Origin: Candidatus Auribacterota bacterium
Lineage (GTDB): Bacteria > Auribacterota > JAFGBW01
Assembly (NCBI GenBank): GCA_016932965.1
Contig: JAFGBW010000266.1
Coordinates: forward strand, 1 to 15,218
Reading direction: 5' to 3'
DNA length: 15,218 bases
The notes under the pieces are model-generated. The model had not been told where the DNA came from. It saw nothing but the letters and a program-made list of their open reading frames with translations, and did not search any database. Within the stretch, counting starts at the first letter, position 1. Each line of letters opens with the position of its first letter. Positions 7,264-15,218 of this stretch are shown here, in pieces. The position numbers and the translations under genes are program-made.

Positions 7264-8739
7264 ATGACTCAGGATACGGACATCAGAAAAAAAACTCTTT
7301 TTGAAATACGGCTGGAAGTATTGGAAGAAATCCGGGCCAAAGGCATCAATCCCTTTGGATATAAATTCGAAAGGACCTGCCTGATTGCCGACTGCCTTGA
7401 GCCTTACGAAGAAGGAAAGGACGTACGCCTTGCCGGACGCATCACAGCCTGCCGAGACATGGGGAAAACCCATTTCTGGGACATCCATGATTCAAGCGGA
7501 AAAATCCAGCTTTTTCTCAATCCCAAAGCGCTTAATGAAAAAGATTACGAACTCCTTAAGTATCTGAACGCCGGCGACATCATCGGCATCCACGGCACCC
7601 TTTTTAAAACAAAAACAGGGGAAACATCCGTGCGCACCCAGGACCTGACTCTCTTGTCCAAATCCCTTCATCCCATGCCTGAAAAATACCACGGTTTGAA
7701 AGACGTGGAAGCCCGCTTTAGACACAGATACCTCGATCTGATTGCCAATCATGAAGTCAAAACCCTTTTCCTCAAACGGTCTAAAATCATCCAGACGCTC
7801 CGTTCCATCCTGGATAAGGACGGATTTTTAGAAGTGGAAACCCCCATGCTCCACCCCTTATGCGGGGGTGCTGTGGCCAAACCTTTTTCCACCCACCATA
7901 ATTCCCTCAGTATGGACCTGTATTTGAGAATCGCCCCGGAACTCTATCTCAAAAAACTTCTCGTCGGAGGAATGGAAAAAGTCTATGAACTGAACCGCAA
8001 TTTCCGCAACGAAGGACTTTCCCGTTTTCATAACCCTGAATTCACCATGCTGGAAATTTATTCAGCCTATGACAACTACCTCGACATGATGAACCTCTGT
8101 GAAAAATTGATCCAAACCTGCGCTTCGTCCATCCGTGTCGATGAAGAAGCCGCCCTGCCTTCCGGAAATAAAATCAATATTTTCAAGCCGTTTAAACGTA
8201 TCACTCTCTTCGAAAGCGTCAAAACGCTCTCCGGTTTTGTCTTAGAGACCCCAACAGATCTAAAAAAAATCGCAGAGAATGAACAATTCGAAAACTGGCA
8301 GACCATGCCCGACGGCATTATCTTAAACGAGCTCTTTGAACGTCATGTCCAGGAAAAACTGATCGAACCCACCTTTGTCACAGACTACCCCTCCATTTTA
8401 TGCCCCTTGGCCAAGACCAAACCGGATAATCCAGAGCTCACCGAACGCTTTGAGCTTTTCATAGACGGTCAGGAAATCGCCAATGCCTACTCGGAATTGA
8501 ACAACCCTCTGGAACAGAAACTTCGCCTCGAAGAACAACTGAAAAACCTTCCTCCCGAAGAAATGGGAAAAAAGGAAATAGACCATGATTTCATATTCGC
8601 CCTGGAACATGCCATGCCCCCTGCAGGAGGGCTCGGCATCGGCATCGACCGCCTTGCCATGATCCTGACCGGCGCCGCCTCCATCCGCGAAGTCATCCTC
8701 TTCCCCCTCCTCCGGCCGGAAGAATTGTCCGGAGCATGA
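7264..8739 (+). CDS. lysS: Lysyl-tRNA synthetase, class II
   Basis: The enzyme charges tRNA-Lys with lysine in the cytoplasm. At 491 residues it is of normal bacterial LysS length. Residues about 55-145 form the OB-fold anticodon-binding domain (VRLAGRI, then FWDIHDSSGKIQLF). The class II core follows, with motif 1 around RHRYLDLI and LEVETPMLHP, and motif 2 as FRNEGLSRFHNPEFTMLE starting at F247. Motif 3 is GLGIGIDRLAMILTG with R463. The LRIAPELYLKKLLVGG and FIDGQEIANAYSELN stretches are family hallmarks. An AAAGGAAA ribosome binding site lies just before the ATG. It is the first gene of a rightward series; a strong hairpin starts within its stop codon region and may end or attenuate transcription before lolC. 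Confidence 0.97.
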   Translation: MTQDTDIRKKTLFEIRLEVLEEIRAKGINPFGYKFERTCLIADCLEPYEEGKDVRLAGRITACRDMGKTHFWDIHDSSGKIQLFLNPKALNEKDYELLKYLNAGDIIGIHGTLFKTKTGETSVRTQDLTLLSKSLHPMPEKYHGLKDVEARFRHRYLDLIANHEVKTLFLKRSKIIQTLRSILDKDGFLEVETPMLHPLCGGAVAKPFSTHHNSLSMDLYLRIAPELYLKKLLVGGMEKVYELNRNFRNEGLSRFHNPEFTMLEIYSAYDNYLDMMNLCEKLIQTCASSIRVDEEAALPSGNKINIFKPFKRITLFESVKTLSGFVLETPTDLKKIAENEQFENWQTMPDGIILNELFERHVQEKLIEPTFVTDYPSILCPLAKTKPDNPELTERFELFIDGQEIANAYSELNNPLEQKLRLEEQLKNLPPEEMGKKEIDHDFIFALEHAMPPAGGLGIGIDRLAMILTGAASIREVILFPLLRPEELSGA

Positions 8740-8783
8740 AGGAAAACCTTTCTTTTATAAAAAAGAAAAGTTTTCCTTCATGC
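8734..8783 (+). terminator. Long hairpin at the lysS stop codon, possible terminator
   Basis: GCATGAAGGAAAAC (8734-8747) and GTTTTCCTTCATGC (8770-8783) are perfect 14-bp arms. Inside them, after one mismatch, a further eight A-T/C-G pairs continue the stem. The stem begins before the TGA at 8737-8739. No clean T run follows, so it is not a standard intrinsic terminator. It may instead stabilise the mRNA end, block in both directions, or be a small repeat element. Confidence 0.55.
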
Positions 8784-8808
8784 TTCCTTTCAAAAAAAAC
8801 ATGGAAGT

Positions 8809-8841
8809 CTTTCCATCTTCTTGAAGCAAGAAGATGGAAAG
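8809..8841 (+). repeat. Second perfect hairpin between lysS and lolC
   Basis: CTTTCCATCTTCTT (8809-8822) and AAGAAGATGGAAAG (8828-8841) are perfect 14-bp arms around a five-base loop. It lies 25 bases after the first hairpin and 55 bases before lolC. There is no T run after it. Together the two fill most of the 157-base gap. Confidence 0.6.
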
Positions 8842-8896
8842 GCTAAACGTTATGATTAAACAATAAGTCGTGATTTGATATTAAGTCAAAAAATAT

Positions 8897-10120
8897 ATGC
8901 TCGCGTTTTCATTGGCTAAACAATTTTTATTTTCTAAAAAACAGGAGCGATTCATCTCCGTCAATGCTTTTCTGGCGATCGGCTCCGTGGCCCTTTCTGT
9001 CCTGGTTCTTCTGGTCGTCATTGCGGTCATGACCGGTTTCGGGGTGACACTCCGAGAAAAAATCATGACCATGGCACCCCATCTCATGATCTACGGGACC
9101 CACGCTGCCGTTGGGGATTATGAAGCCATCCGGACCATCGTAAAAGGCGATCCGGACGTGATCGCCGCCAGCCCCTATATCCAGGGGAATGCGGTTCTTC
9201 AGCATGAAAACAAACTCTACGGGATCGCCATCCGCGGCATCTTTCAGCCTGAAGAATATGAGGTGATCGATCTACCCAAATATCTGAAAAGCGGCACGAC
9301 CCGCATTCAAAGCAAGGAAATCGTGATCGGAACCGAACTGGCGAAAACGTTGAATGTCAAATTAGGGGATGAAGTGACCATCATGGCTGCCGGGGGTTTT
9401 GAGGATGAAAATTTTCCTGACGAAATCACCTTCACAATCGTGGGCATTTACGAATGCGGCCTCCATGATTACGATATCGCCCAGACCTTCATGACGGTCG
9501 AAGACGCCCGGCTCCTTTACGGATTTTACACGGAAGTGCACGGCATAGGAATCACGGTTAAAAACCCGGAAAATGTCCAGGAAGTCAAGAAACGTCTTTC
9601 CCAAAACGTTCGGGAAGGACTCACCCTGCGGACATGGCTGGAAACGAACAAAGTCTTCTTTTCCGCTCTGAAATCCGAAAAAAACATGATGTTCATCCTT
9701 TTGAGTTTCGCCATCCTTATCGCTTCATTGAACATCGTAAGCACATTGGTGATGCTGGTCATGGAGAAGACAAAGGATATCGGCATCTTGAAAGCCATCG
9801 GATTTCCCAAGAGAATGATCATGAAAATCTTCCTCCTCCAGGGGACTCTTATCGGAATCCTGGGGATTACGATTGGAACGGCATGCGGTCTTGTTTTCAT
9901 CAGACATATTGATAAAATTGAGAAAACGGTCTCCCGTTTTACCGGATATGATTTTTTCCCTGAAGACGCCTATTATTTCGGACATATCCCCACGCATTTG
10001 ACCGGCCAGGACATAGGAATCATTGTTGTTTTCGCCTTCCTTTTCTCGGTGTTCGCGGCCCTCTACCCTGCCATGAAAGCAGCCGGATTGCACGCTGTTG
10101 AAGCATTGAGACACGAATAA
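8897..10120 (+). CDS. lolC: Lipoprotein-releasing ABC transporter permease (LolC/LolE family)
   Basis: The 407-residue product is an FtsX-like inner-membrane permease. It has one N-terminal membrane helix (about 24-47, in an ISVNAFLAIGSVALSV context) and then a large periplasmic domain (about 48-265) of the MacB/LolC type. Three C-terminal membrane helices follow (about 257-283, 310-335 and 372-395). The cytoplasmic coupling region EKTKDIGILKAIGFPKRMI is typical, as is the ending AVEALRHE. With LolD it would form the complex that pulls lipoproteins from the inner membrane for transfer to the outer membrane. Only one permease gene is present, so it may act as a homodimer, or a LolE partner is encoded elsewhere. 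The ATG at 8897 gives the normal family N-terminus, although the ribosome binding site is not recognisable. lolD follows after 62 bases. A MacB-like exporter of other substrates is the main alternative. Confidence 0.9.
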   Translation: MLAFSLAKQFLFSKKQERFISVNAFLAIGSVALSVLVLLVVIAVMTGFGVTLREKIMTMAPHLMIYGTHAAVGDYEAIRTIVKGDPDVIAASPYIQGNAVLQHENKLYGIAIRGIFQPEEYEVIDLPKYLKSGTTRIQSKEIVIGTELAKTLNVKLGDEVTIMAAGGFEDENFPDEITFTIVGIYECGLHDYDIAQTFMTVEDARLLYGFYTEVHGIGITVKNPENVQEVKKRLSQNVREGLTLRTWLETNKVFFSALKSEKNMMFILLSFAILIASLNIVSTLVMLVMEKTKDIGILKAIGFPKRMIMKIFLLQGTLIGILGITIGTACGLVFIRHIDKIEKTVSRFTGYDFFPEDAYYFGHIPTHLTGQDIGIIVVFAFLFSVFAALYPAMKAAGLHAVEALRHE

Positions 10121-10129
10121 AAGATGGAA

Positions 10130-10157
10130 TTCAGGAGTCAGCAGTCAGAAATCTGAA
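10130..10157. repeat. Degenerate 7-bp tandem repeat between lolC and lolD
   Basis: Three units of a 7-base motif, TTCAGGA, GTCAGCA and GTCAGAA, run from 10130 to 10150, followed by a decayed fourth, ATCTGAA. The outer TTCAG and CTGAA could pair as a weak stem. It occupies nearly half of the short lolC-lolD gap. Confidence 0.5.
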
Positions 10158-10182
10158 GGAAAAATAAAAGAGAAAAATAAGC

Positions 10183-10854
10183 ATGCCCCTTATTTCATTA
10201 AACAATATAAGCAAGAGCTATTCCATAGACGGGAAATCTCTGGAGGTCTTAAAAAGTATCACCCTCGATATAGAACCTGGAACGTGTTACGCTGTTATCG
10301 GCCCTTCCGGAGCAGGAAAAAGCACGCTTCTGCACATGATGGGTCTTTTGGACAAGCCCTCAGCCGGAGACATCTATCTGGAAGGAAAAAAAGCATCGGC
10401 GCTTTCCGCCTATGAACTGGCCCGCATCAGGAACAGATCCATCGGATTTGTCTTCCAGAATTTTCATCTCATTCCCGAACTAACGGCTTTGGAAAACATC
10501 CTATTGCCTGCACTCCTTAAAAAATCAAAAAAAATCGAAGCGGAAAAAAAGGCATACTCGTTATTGGAAAAAATGAATCTCAAGAACCGTGAAAACCATC
10601 ATCCAACCCAGCTCTCCGGAGGAGAACAACAACGAATCTGCATTTGCAGGGCGCTCATCAATTCTCCCCGAATCATTCTGGCAGATGAACCCACAGGCAA
10701 TTTGGATTCTCAAAACGCCCATGCGGTTGAAAGCCTTCTGGAATCGCTCGCTCTTGAAGAAAATGTGTCCCTGGTGGTAGTCACTCATAATGAATCCCTT
10801 GCAAAAAGAGCGAATAAGATCATTGCCTTGCTGGATGGAAAAATTGTAAATTAG
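10183..10854 (+). CDS. lolD: Lipoprotein-releasing ABC transporter ATPase LolD
   Basis: The 223-residue product is a single ABC ATPase of the size of LolD. All nucleotide-binding motifs are present: Walker [10 protein letters not shown] at 40-48 with K46, and a Q-loop in [16 protein letters not shown]. They continue with the signature LSGGEQQR from 144, Walker [12 protein letters not shown] with D168/E169, and the H-loop VVVTHNES with H202. The [12 protein letters not shown] stretch is typical of the LolD/MacB/FtsE group, which couples ATP use to movement of FtsX-like permeases. Its partner is almost surely the permease encoded 62 bases upstream. The ribosome binding site before the ATG is weak (A-rich, AGAGAAAAATAAG). 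From sequence alone LolD and MacB-type ATPases overlap; the lolC neighbour favours LolD. Confidence 0.93.
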   Translation: MPLISLNNISKSYSIDGKSLEVLKSITLDIEPGTCYAVIGPSGAGKSTLLHMMGLLDKPSAGDIYLEGKKASALSAYELARIRNRSIGFVFQNFHLIPELTALENILLPALLKKSKKIEAEKKAYSLLEKMNLKNRENHHPTQLSGGEQQRICICRALINSPRIILADEPTGNLDSQNAHAVESLLESLALEENVSLVVVTHNESLAKRANKIIALLDGKIVN

Positions 10855-11063
10855 GATTTGGAATTTTTCTAATTTTTTATAGGACTCGATGATTTTTTTA
10901 TGTATAGGATTGACCGGAATGGAAGTGCCCTAAAGAAGGCTTAAGGGGCTCTTCGTTCGTAAGAATGCGATGAGACTGTTTTTTCGGCCCTTCCCGCGCT
11001 GCAAGCAAAAGGGGTTCGGCCGGTAAATTCATGAAAAAATAATACACCTGAAATTGGGGCCAT
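10855..11063. other. lolD-mcsA spacer with imperfect hairpin
   Basis: These 209 bases contain T-rich stretches just after lolD. An imperfect hairpin follows at 10922-10954 (GAAG-T-GCCC against GGGC-T-CTTC, one mismatch, long loop) without a T run. A TTGACC at 10910-10915 could be a -35 for mcsA, but no good -10 sits at the right distance. I found no CtsR-like GGTCAAA direct repeat. The spacing suggests that mcsA-mcsB-clpC could have its own promoter, not proven. Confidence 0.35.
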
Positions 11064-11639
11064 ATGGAACCAGAAGAAAAAAAATTATGCGCTATCTGCA
11101 AAAAAAAGGAAGCGGTAGTTCATTACGCCGAGATCCTTGATGGCGTCATTAAAAAATTGGACCTCTGTGAAACCTGTGCCATAGAAAAGGGAATTGAAAC
11201 CCCCACCCCTTTCAGTATGGGAGATTTAGTCGGAGCCATCACGGAAAGATCAGAGGAAACCTGCGAACAATGCGGCATGACTTTTGACGATTTCAGGAAA
11301 GTCGGCCGTCTGGGATGCGACCTCTGCTATGAAACCTTTCAGGAATCTTTACTCTCCATCATTGAACAGATCCACCGGTCAACCCAGCACAAAGGAAAAA
11401 TCCCTTCCCGGTTTCATGAAGAAAAGAAAAAATTTACAGCCAAAAAAGTGAAATGCCCTCCGGAATATCCCGTTCAACAGACACCGGCTGCCCCCTTTTC
11501 GCAGGAAGATTCGGATGCCATGAAACTAAAAAAGATCCAAAGCCTGGAACAGGATCTAAAATCCGCCATTTCCGCCGAAGAATTTGAAAAGGCCGCCTGC
11601 CTCCGGGATGAACTGAAAAAACTAAAAGGAACCCTGTGA
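11064..11639 (+). CDS. mcsA: McsA, zinc-binding activator of the protein arginine kinase
   Basis: The 191-residue product has four CxxC pairs: C9/C12, C35/C38, C67/C70 and C85/C88. These are two zinc-binding units of the McsA type (formerly annotated as UvrB/UvrC-motif protein). A linker of about 60 residues leads to a C-terminal UVR motif (about 155-191), with the core AEEFEKAACLRDELKKLK. In Firmicutes McsA binds zinc, activates the arginine kinase McsB and serves as an adaptor to ClpC. The neighbours fit fully: mcsB starts within the stop codon of this gene (TGATG, one-base overlap), which implies translational coupling, and clpC follows. The ribosome binding site before the ATG is a weak GGGG. 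The UVR motif is mirrored in the ClpC middle domain downstream. Confidence 0.93.
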   Translation: MEPEEKKLCAICKKKEAVVHYAEILDGVIKKLDLCETCAIEKGIETPTPFSMGDLVGAITERSEETCEQCGMTFDDFRKVGRLGCDLCYETFQESLLSIIEQIHRSTQHKGKIPSRFHEEKKKFTAKKVKCPPEYPVQQTPAAPFSQEDSDAMKLKKIQSLEQDLKSAISAEEFEKAACLRDELKKLKGTL

Positions 11640-12733
11640 TGAAAATCCAGGTTTTATTAAAAAAAACAAGCGAATGGCTGAACGGGACCGGCCCTGAATC
11701 TGATCTGGTCCTGAGTTCCCGGATCCGCATTGCGAGAAACATCAAGGGATTCCGGTTTCCGGGCAAGGCGACTTCAGAGGATAAGAAAAAAATCCTCTCC
11801 ATAGTGGAATCCGTTGTTTCCTCCTCCAAGTCTTCCATGCTTAAAGGTTCCCTTTTTGTTCATATCCATGAATTGGATGATGTCGACCGTCAGTTTCTTG
11901 TCGAACGCCATCTCATCAGCCCCGAACTTTCGAATGCATCTACCGGAAGCGGGGTCATCATCTCCAATAAGGAAACCATCAGCATCATGATCAATGAGGA
12001 AGACCATTTAAGGATTCAGGTCCTGCATTCAGGATTGCAGCTCAAAGAGGTCTGGAAAACCATCGACGAACTGGATACCGAACTGGAAAAAACCCTTGAT
12101 TTCGCCTTCTCCTCCAAGTTCGGTTATCTGACAGCCTGTCCCACGAACCTGGGCACAGGCATTCGCGCAAGCGCCATGCTGCATTTGCCTGCCCTGGTTT
12201 ATTCCAAGCAAATCAACAAAGTGCTGCATGCCACGGTCAAACTGGGACTGGCCGTCCGGGGACTATACGGTGAAGGATCGGAGGCACTTGGAAATCTTTT
12301 CCAGATATCCAACCAGGCCAGCCTTGGGATGAATGAAACCGAAATCATTGAAACACTTTCCAAGGTCGTTCGTCAGATCATCATGTATGAAAAAAATCAG
12401 CGAAGGTATCTGATCAACAACAACCTCAAGGAAGTGGAGGACAGGGTCTGGCGGGCCTATGGATCCTTGACTACAGCCCGGATTATCACATCAAAGGAAA
12501 CCATCGGCCTTCTTTCCACTTTGCGCATGGGCGTGGATTTAGGTATCTTAGAAAGCCATTTAAGAAAGTTAGTGAATGAATTGCTGATTTTAACCCAGCC
12601 TGCTAATCTCCAGAAAAATTTTGACCGTAAATTGAACCCCACTGAACGGGACATTGAGCGCGCCAACCTGATCCGTCAGAAACTGGTAAGAAATTCCAAG
12701 GCTGGAAAAGAATCCAAAGAAGATGAAAAATAA
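11639..12733 (+). CDS. mcsB: Protein arginine kinase McsB
   Basis: McsB phosphorylates arginines on proteins to mark them for ClpC-dependent degradation. The 364-residue product has the phosphagen-kinase core: LSSRIRIARN for nucleotide binding, NEEDHLRI at 119-126, and ACPTNLGTGIRASAMLHLP with C167. That Cys is at the same position as the catalytic-loop Cys of B. subtilis McsB. RGLYGEGSEALGNLFQISN completes the core. The C-terminal part carries RDIERA at 337-342, the RDxxRA motif that in McsB senses phospho-arginine and sets oligomer state. It is not a creatine or free-arginine kinase, because those lack this motif. I chose the ATG at 11639, overlapping the mcsA stop; a GTG one codon earlier is possible. 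The tail is highly charged (KAGKESKEDEK). Confidence 0.96.
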   Translation: MKIQVLLKKTSEWLNGTGPESDLVLSSRIRIARNIKGFRFPGKATSEDKKKILSIVESVVSSSKSSMLKGSLFVHIHELDDVDRQFLVERHLISPELSNASTGSGVIISNKETISIMINEEDHLRIQVLHSGLQLKEVWKTIDELDTELEKTLDFAFSSKFGYLTACPTNLGTGIRASAMLHLPALVYSKQINKVLHATVKLGLAVRGLYGEGSEALGNLFQISNQASLGMNETEIIETLSKVVRQIIMYEKNQRRYLINNNLKEVEDRVWRAYGSLTTARIITSKETIGLLSTLRMGVDLGILESHLRKLVNELLILTQPANLQKNFDRKLNPTERDIERANLIRQKLVRNSKAGKESKEDEK

Positions 12734-12881
12734 ATTTACCCCGGCCAAAAAATTGCTAGCATATAAAACACCTGAAAGACCCGAAAATTAAAAAATAGGA
12801 GAAAAACTGATTGATTTTCCTTATCACTTCATGTTCTTCATGTCCTTCATGGTAAAATAATACAATCTACAGGAAAAAAAT
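12734..12881. other. mcsB-clpC spacer
   Basis: The gap of 148 bases has a TATAAA -10-like hexamer at 12762-12767 without a matching -35 at normal distance. It also holds the CTTCATG tandem repeat described separately, and a weak AGGAAA ribosome binding site just before clpC. A TAGGAG at 12796-12801 precedes a 14-codon TTG frame that I do not regard as a gene. Confidence 0.35.
12827..12853. repeat. Three-copy 9-bp tandem repeat CTTCATGKY upstream of clpC
   Basis: The units CTTCATGTT (12827-12835), CTTCATGTC (12836-12844) and CTTCATGGT (12845-12853) are directly adjacent and differ only in their last two bases. The same TCCTTCATGGT string occurs at 3996-4006, and TTTTCCTTCATG also in the hairpin near 8771-8782, so the motif is dispersed through the window's spacers. 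Confidence 0.65.
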
Positions 12882-15218
12882 ATGTTTAATCGTTTTACAA
12901 ATCGCGCACGTCAGGTAGTCATCCTTGCCAAAGGGGAGGCCGATCGTTTCAATCACAGTTACGTGGGCACGGAGCATTTGCTCCTGGGTCTCATCAAACT
13001 GGGCCAGGGTATCGCCGTCAATGTACTCCGAAAAATGGGTGTGGACTTTGAAGTCGTGAGAAACGAGATCAGCAAGGCTGTTCCGGCAGGGCCTGAAATC
13101 AAACAAATCGGGGAACTCCCGATGACATCCGGAGCAAAAAAAGTCATTGAATACGCCGTGGAGGACGCTCAGAAACTCGGGCATTCTTATGTCGGCACGG
13201 AACATCTGCTCTTAGGGCTGTTGCGCGAAGAGGAAGGCATCGCGGCAAGGATCCTCAGCAACCTGAATGTGGACATCAACAAGGCCCGGGAAGAAATCCT
13301 GAATGAACTGGGCGCTGCTTTTGGGAATGACCAGATGGGGCCATCTTCTCTGGGCGCCCCCTCGGGGGAACAGGGGGCTTCCTCTAAAAAAACAGACACC
13401 CCGGCCCTGAAAGCCTTTGGAAGAGACCTGACGGCCCTGGCAAAAGAAGGAAAACTGGATCCTGTGATCGGTCGCATCACGGAAATTGAACGGGTGGTCC
13501 AAATTCTTTGCCGCCGGACTAAAAACAATCCGGTTCTCATTGGGGAAGCTGGCGTGGGAAAAACCGCCATTGTGGAAGGGCTGGCACAAGAAATCGTAAA
13601 AGGAAATGTGCCTGACATCTTAAGAGAGAAAAGACTGATCACAATGGATCTGGCTTTGATGGTGGCCGGAACCAAATACCGGGGACAGTTCGAAGAACGC
13701 ATCAAAGCTGTCATGGATGAGATCCGCAAGACGAAAACCGTTCTTCTCTTTATAGATGAATTGCACATGCTGGTGGGAGCCGGCGCTGCTGAAGGAGCCG
13801 TGGACGCCTCCAATATTTTAAAACCCGCACTGGCTAGAGGTGAATTACAATGCATCGGAGCCACGACCTTTGACGAATACCGGAAATATATCGAAAAAGA
13901 TTCAGCCCTGGAAAGACGTTTTCAGACCATCAACGTGGAAGCCCCCACTGTGGACGAAACAACTGACATCCTGAAAGGACTACAAAAAAAATACGAGAAC
14001 CATCACAATGCCGTTTATACTCCCAAAGCCATACGCGCATCGGCCGAACTATCAAATCGTTACATCAACGGCCGTTTTCTTCCGGACAAAGCCATTGACG
14101 TGATGGATGAAGCCGGTGCCCGGGCTCGCATCAACGCCATGACACGGCCGCCGGATCTTAAAAAAATCGAGCTTCAGATCTCGGAGGCCAAACAACATAA
14201 AGAAATCGCCATCACCTCACAGGAATATGAAAAAGCAGCAGCCATGCGGGACAAGGAACGGAATCTCAGGAAAGAGATGGAGGAAACCCTTAAAAACTGG
14301 CGGAACGAAAAAGAAAAAAATCCCGTAGTCATTGATGAGGATGATATCGTTCATGTGATATCCAAATGGACAGGCGTTCCCCTGGCGCAATTGGAATCCA
14401 AAGAAGCCGAAAGACTCATGAAAATGGAAGAGGAACTGAGCAAAAAAATCATCGGCCAGAACGAGGCCGTGGCGAATGTTTCCAAAGCGCTCCGCCGTGC
14501 CAGGGCCAATCTGCACAATCCGAACCGTCCCATCGGCTCGTTCCTTTTCCTGGGACCAACCGGAGTCGGCAAAACGTTTCTGGCGAAAAAGCTGGCTGAA
14601 TTCATTTTTGGAGAAAAAGACGCCCTCATCACATTGGATATGTCTGAATTCATGGAAAAATTCACCGTATCGCGCCTCACCGGGTCGCCTCCCGGTTACG
14701 TGGGGCATGAAGAAGGAGGACAACTGACGGAAAAAGTTCGACGCCGTCCCTACAGCATAGTCCTCTTCGATGAAATTGAAAAGGCTCATCCGGATGTCAT
14801 GGATATTTTTCTTCAGATCCTCGATGAAGGCAAGCTGACCGATTCTTTAGGCAGACGGGTGGATTTCAGAAACACCATTTTGATCATGACCAGCAATATC
14901 GGCACAGCCAAAATCCAGAAAGGAAATAAAATGGGATTCGGCAATGCCAACCGGGATCTCAGTTTCGATGAAATGAAATCAGAAATCCAGAAGGAGGTTA
15001 AAAAATTCTTCAAGCCTGAATTCGTTAACCGGATTGATGACATCATCATTTCCAGTCCTTTGGAGAGGGACTCCTTATTAAAAATCGTGGACATCGAACT
15101 GGAACCGCTCATGGAACGGCTCCTGGACAAAAACATCACCCTTGAAATAGACCACAGCGTGAAGGAATTCCTCATTGACAAAGGCTCTGACGCAGCACTA
15201 GGCGCGCGTCCCTTGAAA
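12882..15218 (+). CDS. clpC: ClpC-type AAA+ unfoldase, C-terminus beyond the window
   Basis: The frame is open for 779 codons to the right edge; perhaps the last 40-60 residues are missing. Residues 1-145 are a double Clp N-domain with two [11 protein letters not shown] repeats. Their glutamates E31 and E107 correspond to the phospho-arginine docking residues of B. subtilis ClpC. The first AAA+ module has Walker A GEAGVGKT (221-228, K227) and Walker B LFIDE (D292/E293). A short middle domain (about 400-475) carries a UVR-like [19 protein letters not shown] stretch, the mark of ClpC rather than ClpB. The second module has Walker A GPTGVGKT (558-565, K564), PPGYVG, and Walker B VLFDE (D630/E631). 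It would unfold McsB-marked proteins for ClpP, which is not in the window. The ribosome binding site is weak. No frameshift was found. Confidence 0.96.
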   Translation, partial: MFNRFTNRARQVVILAKGEADRFNHSYVGTEHLLLGLIKLGQGIAVNVLRKMGVDFEVVRNEISKAVPAGPEIKQIGELPMTSGAKKVIEYAVEDAQKLGHSYVGTEHLLLGLLREEEGIAARILSNLNVDINKAREEILNELGAAFGNDQMGPSSLGAPSGEQGASSKKTDTPALKAFGRDLTALAKEGKLDPVIGRITEIERVVQILCRRTKNNPVLIGEAGVGKTAIVEGLAQEIVKGNVPDILREKRLITMDLALMVAGTKYRGQFEERIKAVMDEIRKTKTVLLFIDELHMLVGAGAAEGAVDASNILKPALARGELQCIGATTFDEYRKYIEKDSALERRFQTINVEAPTVDETTDILKGLQKKYENHHNAVYTPKAIRASAELSNRYINGRFLPDKAIDVMDEAGARARINAMTRPPDLKKIELQISEAKQHKEIAITSQEYEKAAAMRDKERNLRKEMEETLKNWRNEKEKNPVVIDEDDIVHVISKWTGVPLAQLESKEAERLMKMEEELSKKIIGQNEAVANVSKALRRARANLHNPNRPIGSFLFLGPTGVGKTFLAKKLAEFIFGEKDALITLDMSEFMEKFTVSRLTGSPPGYVGHEEGGQLTEKVRRRPYSIVLFDEIEKAHPDVMDIFLQILDEGKLTDSLGRRVDFRNTILIMTSNIGTAKIQKGNKMGFGNANRDLSFDEMKSEIQKEVKKFFKPEFVNRIDDIIISSPLERDSLLKIVDIELEPLMERLLDKNITLEIDHSVKEFLIDKGSDAALGARPLK

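Noticed and set aside
10855-11063. CtsR operator upstream of mcsA
   Set aside because: No GGTCAAA-type direct repeat is present in the spacer, and no ctsR gene is adjacent.
12811-12855. 14-codon TTG-started frame after a TAGGAG site before clpC
   Set aside because: It is made largely of the tandem repeat, uses a rare start, and resembles no known peptide.
13187-13864. Long minus-strand open frame inside clpC
   Set aside because: It is an antisense shadow of the ClpC reading frame, rich in Ser/Arg/Pro, with no domain signal.

Overview
The window is about 15 kb of gene-dense DNA of moderate to low GC, with A/T-rich spacers. It looks chromosomal and housekeeping in nature. I see no tRNA, rRNA, CRISPR array, insertion sequence, integrase or phage gene. 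TolB and Lol lipoprotein-export proteins point to a diderm (outer-membrane) bacterium. The McsA-McsB-ClpC protein-arginine phosphorylation system and a family GH106 glycoside hydrolase add to this. The combination would fit the PVC side of the tree (Omnitrophota, Kiritimatiellota, Lentisphaerota or relatives). That placement is an inference from gene content and was not tested by any search.

Left part, minus strand (1-3965): a GH106-type alpha-L-rhamnosidase-like secreted enzyme, then a TolB-like beta-propeller protein, then the N-terminal fragment of a beta-ketoacyl synthase III-like enzyme that runs off the left edge. All three are read leftward. The GH106 protein stops about where its family's catalytic part ends, so it appears to lack the C-terminal beta-sandwich region.

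Middle part (4046-7263): a plus-strand Mut7-C ubiquitin/RNase-domain protein and a citrate synthase of the E. coli GltA type. A convergent minus-strand stand-alone response-regulator receiver follows. This receiver gene has the clearest regulatory structure in the window: an extended -10 promoter whose predicted transcript begins in a perfect 10-bp inverted repeat that pairs with the ribosome binding site. A roughly 365-base spacer with no convincing gene lies between its promoter and lysS.

Right part, plus strand (7264-15218): lysS, a LolC/E-type permease, lolD, mcsA, mcsB and clpC (cut by the right edge), all in one direction. LolC and LolD form an ABC exporter for lipoproteins. McsA/McsB mark proteins with phospho-arginine for the ClpC unfoldase. 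McsB keeps its catalytic Cys and its RDxxRA phospho-arginine sensor, and ClpC keeps both GTEH glutamates that dock phospho-arginine, so the circuit looks functional. Two long perfect or near-perfect hairpins separate lysS from lolC. Short tandem repeats of the CTTCATG and GTCAG kinds sit in front of clpC and lolD.

No clearly new multi-gene system is evident. The points most worth a second look are the response-regulator leader, the shortened GH106 enzyme, the intergenic repeats, and a phospho-arginine system in a diderm.
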